Counted from the stretch's first letter, positions 8,426 through 16,608 are shown. The stretch: DNA of 64,000 nt from Mycobacterium sp. AT1 (GCF_002043095.1 NZ_MVOC01000015.1:1-64000); one strand, 5' to 3'. Made by a program: numbers and translations. The notes: a model not told the origin generated them from the sequence alone.

Positions 8426-8560
8426 CTACTGGGGCGGTTCGGCCGAGTCCGGATCGGGCGGCGGCGCCTTGCCGAGCCACTCCTTGAGGCGGACGAGTTG
8501 GCTGACGACCAGGCCCGCTCCGAGGAGCAGTGCGATCGAGATGACGATGACGGCAGTCAA
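8426..8560 (-). CDS. Small single-pass membrane protein (44 aa), TTG start
   Basis: Starts at a TTG with AGGAGG 5 nt upstream, an almost ideal ribosome binding site. The product begins MTAVIVISIALLLGAGLVVS, one membrane helix, then a short basic-amphipathic stretch and a proline/acid-rich end. It is convergent with the TetR gene, ending 10 bp after that gene, and sits downstream of the TrkA gene on the same strand with a 65-bp gap. No family is recognised. The coding call rests on the ribosome binding site and the helix. Confidence 0.6.
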   Translation of the reverse strand: MTAVIVISIALLLGAGLVVSQLVRLKEWLGKAPPPDPDSAEPPQ

Positions 8561-8625
8561 CGGGCCCTCCTAGACTTGCCTCCAGCCTAGGCACCCAGCG
8601 CGGTCACGATGGCGGAACCGCCACG

Positions 8626-9381
8626 CTAGAAGCCGTACAGACCCTTCAAAGCCCGGATCGGCTCGGCTCCGTGGATCGCCGCGCGCATCGAGCTCTCGAT
8701 CGAGCTGTCGGAGACGAACAACATCTCGTCACCCGCCTGCAGCACCTCGTCGGGGGTGGGCACACGGACGCTGCCGTCGCGGACCAGGGTGACCATGGCG
8801 GTGTTCTCGGGGAGGTCCAGATCGCCGATGCGCTTGCCGACCAACGGGTTGTCCTGCGGCAGAGTCAGTTTCGCCAAGTCGGCCTTGCCCTCGCGCAGTC
8901 CCATCAAGCGCACCAGGTGTCCGACGTCGATGGCGCCCTCGACGCCCGCGACCATCGCGCCGGGCGTCGAGACGGCAACGTCGATCCCCCAGGCCTGGGT
9001 GAACAGCCACTCGTTGCTGATCTCGTTGATGCGGGCCACGACCCTCGGCACGCCGAACTCGGACTTGGCCAACAACCCGACGACCAGGTTGGCCTTGTCG
9101 TCACCGGTCGCCGCGATCAGGACGTCGCAGGTCTCGGCACCCGCCTCCTCCAACGTCGCCACCTCGCAGGCGTCGGCGAACAACCAGTCGGCCTCCGGCA
9201 CGACGTGCGGTTCGAACTTGCGGCGTTCGCGTTCGATCAGCAGCACCTTGTGACCGTTGTCGAGGAGTTCTTGCGCCACCGAGCGACCGACGTTGCCCGC
9301 GCCGGCGATCCCAATGCGTGTCTTTCGCTCCCCCGCCACCCGTCCATCTTCGTTCATCAGGGGCCTCGGCGTCGCCAGCAC
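8626..9381 (-). CDS. TrkA-family potassium uptake regulatory protein
   Basis: A cytosolic RCK protein of about 240-250 residues. The N-terminal Rossmann motif is IGIAGAGNVGRSVAQELLDNGH, followed by ADWLFADACEV and DVLIAATGDDKANLV; the C-terminal RCK_C domain ends AGDEMLFVS. TrkA proteins bind nucleotides and gate potassium transporters. The frame opens at 9381, but MNEDGRV at 9357 or a GTG at 9339 are likelier starts since the homologous domain begins just after. It is divergent from a CPA-type antiporter gene that also ends in an RCK_C domain, so the pair probably balances potassium. Confidence 0.85.
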   Translation of the reverse strand: MLATPRPLMNEDGRVAGERKTRIGIAGAGNVGRSVAQELLDNGHKVLLIERERRKFEPHVVPEADWLFADACEVATLEEAGAETCDVLIAATGDDKANLVVGLLAKSEFGVPRVVARINEISNEWLFTQAWGIDVAVSTPGAMVAGVEGAIDVGHLVRLMGLREGKADLAKLTLPQDNPLVGKRIGDLDLPENTAMVTLVRDGSVRVPTPDEVLQAGDEMLFVSDSSIESSMRAAIHGAEPIRALKGLYGF

Positions 9382-9475
9382 GCACGACGACAGCCCGTCC
9401 TACTGAAATACTGACCGCACACTCCGGCCCCCTCAGGCCGAACCGTCACGTCCGCCCACATCCGAACGGAACTCA

Positions 9476-10972
9476 TTGAGCCTGCACGAGCTGTACCTGG
9501 CATTGCTGATCGGCGGCTTCGTGCTGCTCGCCAGCATCGTCGGTACCCGGGTGGCGACGCGGGTCGGCTTCCCAAGCCTGCTGCTGTTCCTGCTGGTCGG
9601 CGTCGCGATCGGGGAAGACGGCCTCGGCTTGCAGTTCGACGACGTCGAGCTGGCCCGCAACATCGGCACCGCCGCCTTGGCCGTCATCCTGGTCGAGGGC
9701 GGCCTGACGACGCGCTTCGCCGACATCCGCAAGGTGATCGCGCCCGCGGGTGCGCTCGCCACGCTCGGCGTGGTGATCAGCTTGGTGGTCACGGCCGCAG
9801 GAGCGCATCTCTTGCTCGGCATGGACTGGCAGCTCGCGCTACTGCTGGGTGCCATCGTGTCGTCGACCGACGCCGCCGCGGTGTTCTCCGTGCTGCGGGT
9901 GCTTCCGCTGCCCCGACGGGTGGCCGGTCTGCTCGAGGCCGAATCGGGCTTCAACGACGCTCCCGCGGTCATCTTCGTGCTGATGTTCAGCGCCGTGCCA
10001 TTCGTCTTCGATCCGGAGAGTGCCGTCGCCAACCTGGTGTACGAGTTGCTGGCCGGCTCGGGAATCGGGCTGGGCTTCGGCTACCTCGGGGCACTGCTGC
10101 TGCGACGGGTCGCCCTGCCCGCATCCGGGCTCTACCCCATCGCGACGTTCGGGATCGGCATCCTGGCGTTCGCCGCGGCGGGCTACGTGCACGCCTCCGG
10201 CTTCATCGCCGCGTACCTCGCCGCGGTGGTGCTGGCCAACTCCGGGTTGCCGCACCGGTCGGCGACGCGGTCCTTCGCGGAGGGCCTGGGCTGGCTGGCG
10301 CAGATCGGCCTCTTCGTGCTCCTCGGCCTGCTGGTCGACCCCAGCGAGCTCGCCGCGGACATCGTGCCCGCGATCGTCGTCGGCCTGGTGCTGCTGCTCG
10401 TCGCGCGGCCGCTGTCGGTGGTGGGGTCGCTGGCCGGGTTCAAGGTCCCGCTGCGTGAGAAGGTCTTCCTGTCCTTGGCCGGTCTGCGCGGCGCGGTGCC
10501 GATAGTGTTGGCCACGTTCCCGATCGTGGAGGGGGTGCCCGACAGCAACCGCCTGCTCAACGTCGTGTTCGTGCTGGTGTTGGTGTTCACCCTGGTGCAG
10601 GGGCCCAGCCTGCGCCCCCTGGCGCATGCGCTGCGGTTGATCCCGCGCGACTCCCCCCGCGAGATCCACGTCGAATCCGCGCCGCTGGACGTGCTCGAGG
10701 CGGAGCTGCTGACGCTGACGGTGCGGCCCACCTCCCGCCTGCACAACGTCACCGTCCTCGAGCTGCGACTGCCCGACCCCAGCGTCATCACCCTGATCAT
10801 CAGGGACGGCCACACCTTCGTCCCGCTGCCGGACACCCGCATCGAAGCCGGCGACGAGCTGCTGATCGTCACCACGACGAAGACACGTGCGTCGGCCGAG
10901 CGCAGGCTCCGCGCGGTCAGCCGCCGAGGGAAGCTGGCGTACTGGTTCGACGAGTACGGCGAGCCGGACTAG
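9476..10972 (+). CDS. Potassium/proton antiporter, CPA1/NhaP2 type
   Basis: A 498-residue membrane protein with about 12 helices. Transport-core motifs are LVEGGLTTRFADI, the antiporter signature GAIVSSTDAAAVFSVLR, and AESGFNDAPAVIFV with the functional Asp. After the last helix a cytosolic RCK_C domain (about residues 400-480) reads TLTVRPTSRLHNVTVLELRLP and ends GDELLIVTT. This matches NhaP2-type potassium/proton antiporters. The start is a TTG chosen because it begins the first helix correctly. Divergent from the TrkA gene. Confidence 0.88.
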   Translation: MSLHELYLALLIGGFVLLASIVGTRVATRVGFPSLLLFLLVGVAIGEDGLGLQFDDVELARNIGTAALAVILVEGGLTTRFADIRKVIAPAGALATLGVVISLVVTAAGAHLLLGMDWQLALLLGAIVSSTDAAAVFSVLRVLPLPRRVAGLLEAESGFNDAPAVIFVLMFSAVPFVFDPESAVANLVYELLAGSGIGLGFGYLGALLLRRVALPASGLYPIATFGIGILAFAAAGYVHASGFIAAYLAAVVLANSGLPHRSATRSFAEGLGWLAQIGLFVLLGLLVDPSELAADIVPAIVVGLVLLLVARPLSVVGSLAGFKVPLREKVFLSLAGLRGAVPIVLATFPIVEGVPDSNRLLNVVFVLVLVFTLVQGPSLRPLAHALRLIPRDSPREIHVESAPLDVLEAELLTLTVRPTSRLHNVTVLELRLPDPSVITLIIRDGHTFVPLPDTRIEAGDELLIVTTTKTRASAERRLRAVSRRGKLAYWFDEYGEPD

Positions 10973-10986
10973 CGCCGGGCGCATCG

Positions 10987-11045
10987 TCGACTCTGCGGCC
11001 ACTGCGCAGAAGTGCGAGAAGCCACCACGGTGAACGCAGAGTCGA
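10987..11045. repeat. 59-bp interrupted palindrome between convergent genes
   Basis: Perfect 11-bp arms TCGACTCTGCG (10987-10997) and CGCAGAGTCGA (11035-11045) enclose 37 bp that hold two smaller dyads: CACT-GCGCAGA-AGTG and CACCACGGTG. The shape suggests a multi-branched hairpin. It fills the gap between the antiporter and cdh genes and could be both a terminator and a dispersed repeat. Confidence 0.55.
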
Positions 11046-11052
11046 GCCCGCG

Positions 11053-11823
11053 CTACTTGCCCGGCATCGTCGCCGCCACGCGAGGGCAGAAGTCGTGGTC
11101 CTGCAACTCTTCTCCCGCGGCCTCGTTGCCGGTCGCGGCGTCAGCCCGATCGGTGAGGATCACGAAACCCGGTTTCCCGCTCGCGTCTTCCGAACCGACT
11201 ACGACCAGGGTTCGAGAGGCCATGTCCTCGCGCGCACCCGCCACCCCGTCGGCCAGCAGGTCGAACGGATTGGCCGAACCCAGCTCGTCGCCCGCGACCG
11301 ACATGGCGTCGTACCGATGCCCCGCCAACTCCACGGGGAACGGCGCCCACGCCGGACCCGCCGAGCTGCCGTAGCGGGTCAGTGCGTCGTGCACGTCGGG
11401 GCGCACGCAGTCCACGTGGATGTGAAGCTGATTCTGCGACCGCGCGTAGGCCGAGTTGATCGCCAGACTCATCCACTGCCGGGGGAGCTCAACGCCCGCG
11501 CGTTCGTCGACGAAGGACTTCGCCCGCCACGCCGCAGCGAAGTAGTTCGGCGCCGAGGGCGCCAAGATCTCCGGATCGTCTATGCCAGAGGAACGTTCGG
11601 TGGGAATCAGCAGGAATTGCGTTTCGCCGACGAGATCCTTGAGCACCGCCGAACCCGCCGCGAGGTCGACGCTCGCGCACGGCGCGGGATCGTTGTGCGC
11701 GACCTGGTTCGGGACGCACTGGCCATCCACGATGTTCCAGAGCGCGCTCGGGTCCGCGTGAACGGTTGCCGAGGTCGCCAGCGCGACGACGAGCGACACC
11801 ACCACCATCAGTCCGGTTCGCAC
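11053..11823 (-). CDS. cdh: CDP-diacylglycerol diphosphatase, exported
   Basis: A 256-residue secreted protein with a signal peptide (hydrophobic residues 4-22, cleavage after VHA). It hydrolyses CDP-diacylglycerol to CMP and phosphatidate. The family's catalytic HIT-like motif is visible as QNQLHIHVDCVRP; Cys in the mature part (PCASVDLAAG, CVRPDV, DFCPRV) may form disulfides. Length matches the Mycobacterium tuberculosis homologue. GTG start. It lies 13 bp after the DJ-1/PfpI gene on the same strand and may be cotranscribed with it. Confidence 0.88.
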   Translation of the reverse strand: MRTGLMVVVSLVVALATSATVHADPSALWNIVDGQCVPNQVAHNDPAPCASVDLAAGSAVLKDLVGETQFLLIPTERSSGIDDPEILAPSAPNYFAAAWRAKSFVDERAGVELPRQWMSLAINSAYARSQNQLHIHVDCVRPDVHDALTRYGSSAGPAWAPFPVELAGHRYDAMSVAGDELGSANPFDLLADGVAGAREDMASRTLVVVGSEDASGKPGFVILTDRADAATGNEAAGEELQDHDFCPRVAATMPGK

Positions 11824-11836
11824 GCCTGCGATCTTG

Positions 11837-12454
11837 TCAGACGACCGCCGCGGGTCGAACGAGGTAGGGCGCGATGTTGCGCATGGCCCGGTGCACGTAG
11901 TCGTCCTTCTCGCCCACCGGCGCCACGTAGTGCAACGCGCTCTCCGCAGCCTCTACGTCGACCAGTCGGGCGATGAGCCACGCGGCGAGGTAGGGCGACG
12001 CGAGACACCCACCCGCGGTGGCGACGTCCCCTCTGGCGAAGAACGGCTGGGGCAGGACGTCCACCCCGGCTTCGCGCACCCACGGTTTCGTCGTCAGGTC
12101 CGTGCATGCTGGCACCCCGTCGAGCAGACCGAGCTTGGCCAGCACCAGCGTGCCCGAACACTGGCCGGCCAGCAGCTGCCGGGACGGGTCGAGCCGCAGC
12201 CGTGCCATCAGCGCCTGGTCGGCGACGACCTCGCGGGTCTGCATTCCGCTGCCGACGATCACGGCGTCGGCAGCGCAGGCCTCCTCGACGGTGGCCATGG
12301 CGTCGACGACGACGCCGTTCATCGACCGGACCCGCGGGGTCGGGCTGGCGATGGACACCCGCCAGCCGGGCAGCTTCACGCGGTTGAGGACGCCGAGGGC
12401 GATCAGCGAGTCGAGTTCGTTGAAGCCGTCAAAGGTCAGGATGGCGATGTGCAT
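11837..12454 (-). CDS. DJ-1/PfpI-family protein
   Basis: A 205-residue class I glutamine-amidotransferase-like protein. It starts MHIAILTFDGFNELDS, the acidic residue typical of the family, and has the nucleophile elbow GQCSGTLVLAKLG with a candidate catalytic Cys. Such proteins are glyoxalase/deglycase, isonitrile hydratase or AraC-type sensor domains; no assignment is possible here. I chose ATG 12454, not the longer frame, because TACGAT lies 7 nt before it, as in leaderless transcripts. It is divergent from a MocR regulator with a clear operator between them. Confidence 0.8.
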   Translation of the reverse strand: MHIAILTFDGFNELDSLIALGVLNRVKLPGWRVSIASPTPRVRSMNGVVVDAMATVEEACAADAVIVGSGMQTREVVADQALMARLRLDPSRQLLAGQCSGTLVLAKLGLLDGVPACTDLTTKPWVREAGVDVLPQPFFARGDVATAGGCLASPYLAAWLIARLVDVEAAESALHYVAPVGEKDDYVHRAMRNIAPYLVRPAAVV

Positions 12455-12461
12455 GGCGGCG

Positions 12462-12467
12462 ATCGTA
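12462..12467 (-). promoter_or_regulatory. -10 element for the DJ-1/PfpI gene
   Basis: TACGAT on the minus strand, then 7 nt, then ATG. Consistent with leaderless transcription. Confidence 0.5.
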
Positions 12468-12481
12468 TGGTCGCAGAGGCG

Positions 12482-12501
12482 TGACAATCAAAGAATTGTC
12501 A
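12482..12501. promoter_or_regulatory. Probable MocR operator
   Basis: Perfect 7-bp arms TGACAAT (12482-12488) and ATTGTCA (12495-12501) separated by 6 bp, with a third ACAAT half-site 7 bp on. It lies upstream of both divergent -10 boxes, as expected for a MocR autoregulatory site. Confidence 0.6.
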
Positions 12502-12505
12502 TGCA

Positions 12506-12511
12506 TACAAT
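12506..12511 (+). promoter_or_regulatory. -10 element for the MocR gene
   Basis: TACAAT, 6 nt before the GTG start at 12518; a leaderless arrangement. The third half-site of the operator overlaps it. Confidence 0.55.
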
Positions 12512-12517
12512 CGGCGG

Positions 12518-13852
12518 GTGGCGCCGTCGAGGTACAAGGGTGTGGTCGACGCGATGGCTGCCGACATCCGGTCGGGACGGCTGCCGTCGGGCACCCGGCT
12601 GCCGACCCATCGCCAACTCGCCGCCAACGAGGGACTCGCCGTCGTCACCGCCTCGAGGGTTTACGCCGAACTCGAAGCCATGGGACTGGTCAGCGGCGAG
12701 CGGGGGCGCGGCACCTTCGTCCGCGACACCACCCTGTCCCCGGGTCACGGCGTCGACCAGCAGTCACTCGGCGCCGACGTGGCCGACATGAACTTCAACT
12801 ACCCCTCGGTGCCTGGCCAGGCCGAACTCCTACGACGGGCGCTGCGCGACCTCGCCTCGGGAGGCGACCTGGCGGCCCTCCTACGCTACCAACCCCACGG
12901 CGGGCGACCGTACGAAAGGGCCTCGGCGGCAATCCATCTCGAGCGGCATGGGTTGCCGGTGAGTGCGGATCGGGTGCTGCTGGTCAACGGGTCGCAGCAC
13001 GGCCTGGCCGTCACGGCCATGGCGTTGCTGCAACCCGGCGACGTCGTCGCGGTGGACGCCGTGACCTATCCGGGTTTCAAGATCCTCGCAGAGACTCTAC
13101 GAATCGAATTGGCGCCCTTGCCCGTTGGGAGCGACGGCACCAACCTGGACGCCCTCGACCGACTGTGCGCCACCCGTCGCGTCCGTGCGGTGTACGCGAT
13201 GCCGACCCTGCACAACCCGTTGGGCTGGGTGACGACCGACGCCCACCGTGACCGCCTTGTCGAGATCGCGCGGCGACACGGTCTCCTCATCGTCGAGGAC
13301 GCCGCCTACGCCTACCTCGCCGACCGTCCGCCTGCCCCGCTCGCCGCGCGGGCCCCGGAACTCACCGTCCACGTCACGGGTCTCTCCAAGAGCGTCGCCA
13401 CCGGACTTCGTGTCGGGTTCGTCTCGGCGCCTACCGATTTGGTGCCGTCACTGGAGCGGGCGATCCGTGCATCCACCTGGAACACGCCGGCGGTGATGAC
13501 GGCGATCGCCTGCCGCTGGCTGGACGACGGCACCGTCGCCAGGCTCGAGGCCGCCAAGCGCGGCGATGCGCGGACCAGGCAATCGATCGCCAGGAAGGTG
13601 CTGGCGGGCCTGCCGGTGGTTGGCCATCCGGCGTCGTACTTCCTGTGGCTACCCCTGCCCGAGGAGGTGCGGGCCGACCGGGTCGCGGCAGCCCTGGCAG
13701 CCCAGCTGGTGTCGGTGGCCACCGCCGAGCCGTTCGCCGTCGGCCACGTCCCGCAGGCTCTTCGACTGGCCCTTGGCTCCACCGAGCCGGACGTTCTGCG
13801 CGACGCCCTCCGCACGGTCAGACGGGTGGTCGACGACCACACCAATCTCTGA
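12518..13852 (+). CDS. MocR-type GntR regulator fused to an aminotransferase domain
   Basis: A 444-residue two-domain protein. Residues 1-70 are a GntR winged helix (DIRSGRLPSGTRLPTHRQLAANEG, then ASRVYAELEAMGLVSGERGRGTFV). The rest is a fold-type I aminotransferase: MPTLHNPLG, the Asp in EDAAYAYL and the PLP lysine in VTGLSKSVATGLRVGF. MocR proteins use PLP or its adducts as signal, often to control PLP or amine metabolism. It is divergent from a DJ-1/PfpI gene, the obvious target besides itself. GTG start supported by the -10 box 6 nt upstream. Confidence 0.88.
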   Translation: MAPSRYKGVVDAMAADIRSGRLPSGTRLPTHRQLAANEGLAVVTASRVYAELEAMGLVSGERGRGTFVRDTTLSPGHGVDQQSLGADVADMNFNYPSVPGQAELLRRALRDLASGGDLAALLRYQPHGGRPYERASAAIHLERHGLPVSADRVLLVNGSQHGLAVTAMALLQPGDVVAVDAVTYPGFKILAETLRIELAPLPVGSDGTNLDALDRLCATRRVRAVYAMPTLHNPLGWVTTDAHRDRLVEIARRHGLLIVEDAAYAYLADRPPAPLAARAPELTVHVTGLSKSVATGLRVGFVSAPTDLVPSLERAIRASTWNTPAVMTAIACRWLDDGTVARLEAAKRGDARTRQSIARKVLAGLPVVGHPASYFLWLPLPEEVRADRVAAALAAQLVSVATAEPFAVGHVPQALRLALGSTEPDVLRDALRTVRRVVDDHTNL

Positions 13853-13886
13853 TTGGACCGCGGCGGCTAGGGGTACTTCTCTGGCC

Positions 13887-14309
13887 ATGACAACGGCCAA
13901 GGATTTGCACGGAGATCCGCACGTCGAGCGGTATCTCGAGACGAATGGCGAAGACGGCTACCACTGGCGCAACGGAACCAAGATCCTGATCCTGTTCACC
14001 AAGGGCCGCAAGTCCGGCGAGGAACGCAGCCACGCCCTGATCTTCGAGGACTGGAACGACGACGCGCACCTCGTCGTCGCATCCAAGGGCGGCACGGACG
14101 CACCGCCCGCGTGGTTCCTGAACCTGCAGGCCGACCCCACGGCCGAGATCCAGATCAAGGGTGACCGGTTCCCGGTGCGGGCGCGAGTGGCCACCGACGA
14201 GGAGAAGCCCGAGATGTGGGCCAAGATGACCGCCGCGTGGCCGGACTACGACGACTACCAGAGCAAGACCGACCGGGTCATCCCGGTGGTCGTGCTCGAA
14301 CGGGCCTGA
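13887..14309 (+). CDS. Nitroreductase/deazaflavin (F420)-dependent oxidoreductase family protein (DDN-like)
   Basis: A 140-residue split-beta-barrel protein of the DDN family, abundant in mycobacteria. The F420-binding part is visible as ILILFTKGRKSGEERSHALIF and VVASKGGTDAPPAWFLNLQADP. Family members use reduced F420 to reduce quinones or nitro compounds at the membrane. The start at 13887 follows the MocR stop by 34 bp. It ends 1 bp from the convergent kshA gene. Physiological substrate unknown. Confidence 0.85.
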   Translation: MTTAKDLHGDPHVERYLETNGEDGYHWRNGTKILILFTKGRKSGEERSHALIFEDWNDDAHLVVASKGGTDAPPAWFLNLQADPTAEIQIKGDRFPVRARVATDEEKPEMWAKMTAAWPDYDDYQSKTDRVIPVVVLERA

Positions 14310-14310
14310 T

Positions 14311-15468
14311 CTACGCCAAAGCGTCTCGGCGCGAGAGGTTTTCCTCGACCTCCTGCTGCCACACGCCAAAGGCGTGGGTGGTGTCGACCTCGAGTTCGAA
14401 ACGGTCGACCATGTCGTCGGTGACGTCGGCTACGTCGACGTAGAACTGCTCGTACCACCGCCGGTGCTGGTACACCGCACCGTCCTCTTCGGTGAGCAGC
14501 GGGTTGTCGATGCGCGTCTTGTGCTTCCACACCTCGACGTCGTCGAGGAAGCCCTCCCCGAAGTTCTTGCTCAGCGTCGCGGCCAGCCGGGCGGCCTTGT
14601 CCTCGGGCAGACCGTCGATCTTCTGCACCGCGACGCCGTACTGCAGGACGAACGAGTTGTGCGTGACCGGGTAGTGGCAGTTGATCAGGGCCACCTCGAG
14701 GGTGACGTCCGGGGCGACGTCGTTGTGCAGCCAGTTGATCATGTAAGCGGGCCCGAAGTAGGTGGCCTCCGACCTCAGATTCGTTCCCTCCCACAGCTTG
14801 TCGTAGTTCTCCGTGGTGTCGGGGCGGGCCTTGGACTCCATGAACTGGCTGGCGGTCTGGCCTTCGATCACGTTCTTGAAGTACGTCGGATAGGCCCGGT
14901 GGATGTAGAAGAAGTGGGCCATGTCGACGTTGTTGTCGACGATCTCACGGCAATGCGAGCCATCGATGAAGATCGAGTTCCACGTCCACGCCGACCACTT
15001 GCCCTCGTCGTAGCCGTCGATGGTCGGCGGTGTCAGCTCGGCGGGCGGGGTGGAACCCTCCGGGTCGTGCCACACCAGGAGTTGCCCGTTCACCTCCTGG
15101 CACAACCACTTTCGGGTACGCGCCAGCCGGGGAGTGCGGCGGGCGTACGGCACCTCGACACAACGGCCGGTCGAGCCCTGCCAGCGCCAGTCGTGAAACG
15201 GGCAGGCCACGGTGTCGCCCTTGAGCGTCCCCATCGAGAGGTCACCGCCCATGTGCCGGCAGTAGCCGTCGAGCGCGTGGATCTCGCCGTCCGGATCGGC
15301 GAAGACGACAAGGCGCGTGCCGAAGGCGCTCACGCCATGCGGTGCGCCGTCGCGGAACGCCTCGGCCAGACCGAGGCAGTGCCACCCTCTGGCGAACCGC
15401 GCCATGGGCGTACCCGGGTCGATCTCTCGGACGCCGCCCTCACGGGGGTGGTCAACAGCAGTCATCAC
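14311..15468 (-). CDS. kshA: Rieske oxygenase, 3-ketosteroid 9-alpha-hydroxylase oxygenase subunit type (KshA)
   Basis: A 385-residue oxygenase. The N-terminal Rieske [2Fe-2S] ligands are Cys70, His72, Cys89 and His92 in the exact C-X-H-X16-C-X2-H spacing. The catalytic mononuclear iron site is DNNVDMAHFFYIH, with His185 and His190. Sequence character throughout matches KshA, which with the reductase KshB hydroxylates steroid ring-B carbon 9 and opens the ring system. No other sterol genes or kshB lie in the window, so it is probably one of several KshA paralogues. AAGGA precedes the start. Divergent from a TetR gene with a clean operator between them. Confidence 0.85.
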   Translation of the reverse strand: MMTAVDHPREGGVREIDPGTPMARFARGWHCLGLAEAFRDGAPHGVSAFGTRLVVFADPDGEIHALDGYCRHMGGDLSMGTLKGDTVACPFHDWRWQGSTGRCVEVPYARRTPRLARTRKWLCQEVNGQLLVWHDPEGSTPPAELTPPTIDGYDEGKWSAWTWNSIFIDGSHCREIVDNNVDMAHFFYIHRAYPTYFKNVIEGQTASQFMESKARPDTTENYDKLWEGTNLRSEATYFGPAYMINWLHNDVAPDVTLEVALINCHYPVTHNSFVLQYGVAVQKIDGLPEDKAARLAATLSKNFGEGFLDDVEVWKHKTRIDNPLLTEEDGAVYQHRRWYEQFYVDVADVTDDMVDRFELEVDTTHAFGVWQQEVEENLSRRDALA

Positions 15469-15500
15469 TCATCCTTCCGGCGGGCTGGCCGACAACCGAG

Positions 15501-15518
15501 TTAAGCACATGCGCTTAA
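15501..15518. promoter_or_regulatory. TetR operator between kshA and its regulator
   Basis: TTAAGC (15501-15506) and GCTTAA (15513-15518) are perfect arms around ACATGC, itself nearly symmetric. It overlaps the expected -35 region of the TetR promoter. Confidence 0.65.
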
Positions 15519-15536
15519 TCAGTGTCGAGGAACGCC

Positions 15537-15542
15537 TAGGAT
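15537..15542 (+). promoter_or_regulatory. -10 element for the TetR gene
   Basis: TAGGAT followed by 6 nt and the GTG at 15549; leaderless arrangement. Confidence 0.5.
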
Positions 15543-15548
15543 CAGCGC

Positions 15549-16136
15549 GTGGATCGTGGAACCCGGTCGAAGGACGCGCTGCTCGACGCTGCCGAGCGGC
15601 TCATCGCCGAGCACGGATTCGAGGTGCCCCTCCGCGACATCGCCAAGGCGGCCGGCCAACGCAACAACTCCGCGGTCAACTACCACTTCCGCGGCAGGCA
15701 GGAGCTCGTCGACGCCGTGGTGGCCCGTCGCCTGTTGCCCATGGAGCTGGAACGCGAACGCATGCTCGACGAACTCGACACCGACGAGGATGCCGACGCG
15801 CACGCCCTGATGCGGGTGCTCGTCCTGCCGCTGCTGCGCCTGGACAGCACGCACTACGCCCGCTTCCTGCAGGTCGTCGGACCCCGATTGCGCACCGAGC
15901 CAATGGATTCCGCCGAGACCGCCTGGCCGCGGGTGCTCGACGCGCTGTCGCACGCGGTGCCGGCCACCGAGCGGGGTGCCCGCCACCGCCGCGTCGCCGC
16001 GGTCGCCACCGCGATGTTCGCGCTGGCCGCCGCGCACGAGCGGGCGACGCAAGACGGCACCGCACCCGACGACCCCGAGGAGATCGTGCACATGCTGGTG
16101 GCCATGCTGACCGCCACCGTTCCCCGGCTGGTGTGA
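15549..16136 (+). CDS. TetR-family regulator beside kshA
   Basis: A 195-residue TetR protein. The DNA-binding region is SKDALLDAAERLIAEHGFEVPLRDIAKAAGQRNNSAVNYHFRGRQEL, with the AVNYHF end typical of regulators of lipid and steroid catabolism. GTG start, supported by the -10 box. It is divergent from kshA across an 80-bp gap containing a strong dyad, so it very likely represses kshA. Ligand unknown; a steroid or its CoA ester is plausible. Confidence 0.85.
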   Translation: MDRGTRSKDALLDAAERLIAEHGFEVPLRDIAKAAGQRNNSAVNYHFRGRQELVDAVVARRLLPMELERERMLDELDTDEDADAHALMRVLVLPLLRLDSTHYARFLQVVGPRLRTEPMDSAETAWPRVLDALSHAVPATERGARHRRVAAVATAMFALAAAHERATQDGTAPDDPEEIVHMLVAMLTATVPRLV

Positions 16137-16140
16137 ACGC

Positions 16141-16146
16141 TAGAGT
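16141..16146 (+). promoter_or_regulatory. -10 element for the GNAT gene
   Basis: TAGAGT, 6 nt before ATG 16153; leaderless arrangement. Confidence 0.5.
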
Positions 16147-16152
16147 GCGTCG

Positions 16153-16605
16153 ATGACCCAGGAGCCGTTGGTACCGGACGACTTCGACGTGCCGCGCGTG
16201 CTTCGCTCGGCACGGTTTCGCCTCGAGCCCCTTGGCCCGCAACACAACGTGGCCGACCTGAACGCGTGGACGACGAGCGTCGACCACATCCGGGCCACTC
16301 CCGGGTTCGAAGGCCGAAGCTGGCCGCCAGACAGCGGGCTTTCCGCCGAGGGCAACCTCGTCGACCTCGTCCGCCACGCCGACGAGTTCGACCGACGGGT
16401 GGCATTCGCGTACACGGTGCTGCGGCCCGAGGACGACGACGTGATCGGGTGTCTTTACCTCGATCCCGGCCCGCGGCCGGGCAGCATCGACGTGCGGTCG
16501 TGGGTTCGCGCCGACTCCGCCGATCTCGACCCCGTCCTGAGACGTGAAGTGCGCCAATGGCTGACCCACGTCTGGCCGTTCGACGAGGTGGCGTACGCCG
16601 GCTAG
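16153..16605 (+). CDS. GNAT-like acetyltransferase family protein
   Basis: A 150-residue protein. The early stretch FRLEPLGPQHNVADLNAWTTS and the central VAFAYTVLRPEDDDVIGCLYLDP resemble the beta strands of GNAT acyltransferases. The acetyl-CoA loop (Q/RxxGxG/A) is not clearly present, so activity is uncertain. It follows the TetR gene by 16 bp but has its own -10 box, and converges on the alcohol dehydrogenase with a 3-bp gap. Substrate unknown. Confidence 0.6.
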   Translation: MTQEPLVPDDFDVPRVLRSARFRLEPLGPQHNVADLNAWTTSVDHIRATPGFEGRSWPPDSGLSAEGNLVDLVRHADEFDRRVAFAYTVLRPEDDDVIGCLYLDPGPRPGSIDVRSWVRADSADLDPVLRREVRQWLTHVWPFDEVAYAG

Positions 16606-16608
16606 CGC

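Noticed and set aside
16141-16605. Treating the GNAT-like gene as part of the TetR operon
   Set aside because: It is close (16 bp) but has its own -10 box; cotranscription remains possible but is not needed.
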